Of a stretch of 7,247 bases of DNA, positions 5,091 to 7,247 are shown one piece after another. Each line of letters opens with the position of its first letter. Position 1 is the first letter of the stretch. Under the pieces are notes generated by a model. That model was not told the origin of the DNA, searched no databases, and was given only the letters and a program-made list of their open reading frames with translations. The stretch comes from Nitriliruptoraceae bacterium. Its GTDB lineage: Bacteria > Actinomycetota > Nitriliruptoria > Nitriliruptorales > Nitriliruptoraceae. The stretch spans positions 1-7,247 of the forward strand of contig SKTG01000405.1 of NCBI GenBank assembly GCA_007118045.1, written 5' to 3'. A program made the position numbers and the translations under genes.

Positions 5091-5118
5091 TTGACGACCC
5101 CTTCCACCGATGTAGTTC
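5091..5118 (+). promoter_or_regulatory. Putative nrdJ promoter
   Basis: TTGACG (5091-5096) is a five-of-six -35 match. A weaker -10 candidate, TAGTTC (5113-5118), follows with a 16-bp spacer. A start near 5125 would give a leader of about 140 nt containing the direct repeat, the hairpin and the ribosome binding site. Confidence 0.4.
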
Positions 5119-5184
5119 CCCACGTGGAAGCGACGGGTCGGGCGCCATCCGCGGCGTCGAGACACCGGCCCGGACGAGCGAACG

Positions 5185-5209
5185 CCGACGAGACGACCCG
5201 ACGAGACGA
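5185..5209. repeat. 12-bp direct repeat in the nrdJ leader
   Basis: CCGACGAGACGA occurs at 5185-5196 and again at 5198-5209, one base apart (13-bp period). A related GAGACGA occurs at the ribosome binding site (5254-5260). No function is evident. Confidence 0.7.
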
Positions 5210-5221
5210 ACGGTCCGTCGC

Positions 5222-5238
5222 CGGCCCGGGACGGGCCG
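5222..5238 (+). repeat. Hairpin just upstream of the nrdJ ribosome binding site
   Basis: CGGCCCG (5222-5228) and CGGGCCG (5232-5238) are exactly complementary around a GGA loop. The stem ends 12 nt before AAGGAG (5251). It does not cover the ribosome site, so it may shape or stabilise the leader rather than block it. Confidence 0.4.
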
Positions 5239-5265
5239 CCGGACCCGACCAAGGAGACGAGCACC

Positions 5266-7247
5266 ATGGCAGAGAGCACCCGAGCGCAGGACCCGACCCT
5301 CGCCACCCGCGCCGCCGACGGCGGTCCGCTGCGTGTCGGGACGGACGGCGAGCGCCAGGGTCTCGCCCTGGAGCGCTTCTTCACCCGGCCCGGTGCTCAC
5401 CCCTACGACGAGCTCGACTGGGAGCTGCGTGACGCGGTGCTGACCAACTGGCGCGACGGCACCGTCTCCTTCGAGCAGCGCGGTGTGGAGTTCCCCTCGT
5501 CCTGGTCGATGATGGCCACCCAGATCGTCTCGCAGAAGTACTTCCGCGGCACGCTCGGCACCCCGGAGCGCGAGTCCTCCGTCAAGCACATGATCGACCG
5601 GGTCGCCGACACCATCACCGGGTGGGGCATCGACGGCGGCTACTTCCTCGACGACGAGGCCGCGGAGGTGTTCAACCTCGAGCTCAAGCACCTGCTCGTC
5701 AACCAGAAGGCGGCGTTCAACTCGCCCGTGTGGTTCAACGTCGGCGTCGAGGAGAAGCCGCAGTGCTCGGCGTGCTTCATCCTCTCCGTCGAGGACACGA
5801 TGAGCTCGATCCTCAACTGGTACGTCGAGGAGGGCACGATCTTCAAGGGCGGCTCGGGCGCCGGCATCAACCTGAGCTCGATCCGCAGCTCCAAGGAGAT
5901 CCTCAAGGGCGGCGGCGAGGCCTCCGGTCCGGTGAGCTTCATGCGGGGCGCGGACGCGTCGGCCGGGACCATCAAGTCGGGCGGCAAGACCCGTCGCGCG
6001 GCCAAGATGGTCATCCTCAACGTCGACCACCCCGACATCGAGGAGTTCATCTGGACCAAGGCCAAGGAGGAGAAGAAGGTCCGCATCCTCCGCGAGGCCG
6101 GGTTCGACATGGACCTCGACGGTGACGACTACGCCTCGATCCAGTACCAGAACGCCAACAACTCGGTGCGGGTGACCGACGAGTTCATGCGCGCCTACGA
6201 GGCCGGCACCACCTACCCGGTGCGTGCGGTCACCACCGGCGAGATCATCGAGGAGAAGGACGCCGGCGAGGTCATGCGCCAGCTGTCGCAGGCGTCGTGG
6301 GAGTGCGCCGACCCGGGGCTGCAGTACGACACCACCATCAACGACTGGCACACCAGCCCGGAGTCGGGCCGCATCAACGGCTCCAACCCGTGCAGCGAGT
6401 ACATGCACCTCGACAACTCGGCGTGCAACCTCGCGTCGCTGAACCTCAAGAAGTTCTACGACTACGACGAGGGCCGGTTCGACGTCGAGGCCTACAAGCG
6501 GGCCGTGGAGGTGATCTTCACCGCGCAGGAGATCATCGTCGGCTACAGCTCGTACCCGACCGAGGGCATCCGCGAGAACGCGCTGGCCTTCCGTGAGCTG
6601 GGGCTCGGCTACGCCAACCTCGGCGGGCTGCTGATGAGCATCGGGCTGCCCTACGACTCCGAGGAGGGTCGTGCGTGGTGCGGGGCGCTGACGGCGCTGA
6701 TGACCGGTCACGCCTACCGGACCTCCGCCGAGCTCGCCCGGGTCAAGGGTGCCCACGACGGGTACGCCAAGAACGCCTCGGCGATGCTGCGGGTCATCGG
6801 CAAGCACCGCGACGCGGTCGACGCGATCGACCCCCGCCCGGTGGCCAGCGACCTGCTCGACGCGGCCCGGGCCGCGTGGGACGAGGCGCTGGAGCTCGGT
6901 GAGGAGCACGGCTACCGCAACGCGCAGGCCTCGGTGCTGGCTCCGACGGGCACCATCGGTCTGATGATGGACTGCGACACCACCGGCATCGAGCCCGACC
7001 TCGGGCTGGTCAAGATGAAGAAGATGGTCGGTGGCGCCTCGATCGAGATCGTCAACCAGACGGTCCCGCAGGCGCTGCGTCACCTCGGGTACGCCGAGGA
7101 GCAGGTCGAGGCGATCATCGCCTACATCGCCGAGAACAAGACCATCCACGGGGCCCCGGCGCTGCGTCGCGAGCACATCAAGGTCTTCCAGTGTGCGATG
7201 GGTGACGACGCCATCCACTACATGGGCCACGTCGGGATGATGGCGGC
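5266..7247 (+). CDS. nrdJ: Adenosylcobalamin-dependent (class II) ribonucleotide reductase, 3' end missing
   Basis: The first 660 residues of vitamin B12-dependent ribonucleotide reductase, which makes deoxyribonucleotides from ribonucleotides with or without oxygen, using adenosylcobalamin to generate a thiyl radical. Seen directly: the reducing cysteine in CSACFILSVEDTM (C170), the conserved GGSGAGINLSSIRS (195-208) and KSGGKTRRAAKMV (237-249) segments, QYQNANNSVRV (293-303), and the active-site motif N374-P-C376-S-E378. C376 is the expected thiyl-radical cysteine and N374 and E378 the substrate-binding pair. The second redox cysteine is C387 in SACNLASLNL. A barrel segment LAPTGTIGLMMDCDTTGIEPD (558-578) follows. 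Actinobacterial NrdJ proteins are about 950 residues, so roughly the last third, including the C-terminal cysteine pair that relays electrons from thioredoxin, lies beyond the window. The ATG start has AAGGAG 9 nt upstream. No nrdR gene is visible here. Confidence 0.97.
   Translation, partial: MAESTRAQDPTLATRAADGGPLRVGTDGERQGLALERFFTRPGAHPYDELDWELRDAVLTNWRDGTVSFEQRGVEFPSSWSMMATQIVSQKYFRGTLGTPERESSVKHMIDRVADTITGWGIDGGYFLDDEAAEVFNLELKHLLVNQKAAFNSPVWFNVGVEEKPQCSACFILSVEDTMSSILNWYVEEGTIFKGGSGAGINLSSIRSSKEILKGGGEASGPVSFMRGADASAGTIKSGGKTRRAAKMVILNVDHPDIEEFIWTKAKEEKKVRILREAGFDMDLDGDDYASIQYQNANNSVRVTDEFMRAYEAGTTYPVRAVTTGEIIEEKDAGEVMRQLSQASWECADPGLQYDTTINDWHTSPESGRINGSNPCSEYMHLDNSACNLASLNLKKFYDYDEGRFDVEAYKRAVEVIFTAQEIIVGYSSYPTEGIRENALAFRELGLGYANLGGLLMSIGLPYDSEEGRAWCGALTALMTGHAYRTSAELARVKGAHDGYAKNASAMLRVIGKHRDAVDAIDPRPVASDLLDAARAAWDEALELGEEHGYRNAQASVLAPTGTIGLMMDCDTTGIEPDLGLVKMKKMVGGASIEIVNQTVPQALRHLGYAEEQVEAIIAYIAENKTIHGAPALRREHIKVFQCAMGDDAIHYMGHVGMMA

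Larger units (their letters stand above)
4748..5265. other. Divergent control region between the transporter gene and nrdJ
   Basis: This 518-bp stretch has no credible gene. From left to right it holds a -10-like site for the transporter, four successive stem-loops (4828-4909), a DnaA-box match (4922-4930), paired NrdR-like palindromes (4985-5033), a TTGACG promoter-like element (5091), a 13-bp-period direct repeat (5185-5209), a hairpin (5222-5238) and the nrdJ ribosome binding site AAGGAG (5251-5256). Confidence 0.65.

Noticed and set aside
4963..7230. 755-codon minus-strand open frame opposite nrdJ
   Set aside because: It is the antisense shadow of a strongly conserved enzyme gene. Its low-complexity Val/Leu/Arg/Asp-rich translation has no recognisable domain.

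Overview
The window is very GC-rich and its codons end almost always in G or C. One start codon is TTG, Shine-Dalgarno motifs are strong, and an adenosylcobalamin-dependent ribonucleotide reductase of actinobacterial type is present. This points to a high-GC actinobacterium, possibly a deep-branching lineage; nothing in the sequence fixes the genus. Long open frames antisense to the real genes are a by-product of the base composition.

Layout, left to right. Positions 1-45 may hold the first 15 codons of a minus-strand gene that leaves the window. Positions 46-391 are non-coding and hold a compound inverted repeat, a 31-bp-period duplication spanning the stop codon of the next gene, and a GC hairpin that may be its terminator. 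A minus-strand gene (392-1297) encodes a GNAT acetyltransferase fused to a second beta-rich domain. After a divergent intergenic region rich in hairpins (1298-1653), a plus-strand gene (1654-3024) encodes an amidase-signature protein whose catalytic lysine is replaced by glutamate. It converges on a minus-strand gene (3158-4747) for an AI-2E/PerM-type membrane protein with an unusually long charged C-terminal tail ending in three octapeptide repeats. A 518-bp divergent control region (4748-5265) separates that gene from nrdJ (from 5266, cut by the right edge), the coenzyme B12-dependent (class II) ribonucleotide reductase.

The genes do not form an obvious operon: adjacent genes are divergent or convergent, so each probably has its own promoter. 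The best physiological story is in the nrdJ control region. A perfect match to the actinobacterial DnaA box, a pair of NrdR-like palindromes 33 bp apart and a promoter-like TTGACG element all lie upstream of a strong ribosome binding site. This suggests control of dNTP supply by the NrdR repressor and perhaps by DnaA.

I found no RNA genes, CRISPR arrays, insertion sequences or phage genes. I do not see a convincing undescribed multi-gene system. The most unusual items are the Lys-to-Glu amidase, the two-domain acetyltransferase, the repeat-bearing transporter tail and the hairpin-dense nrdJ leader.
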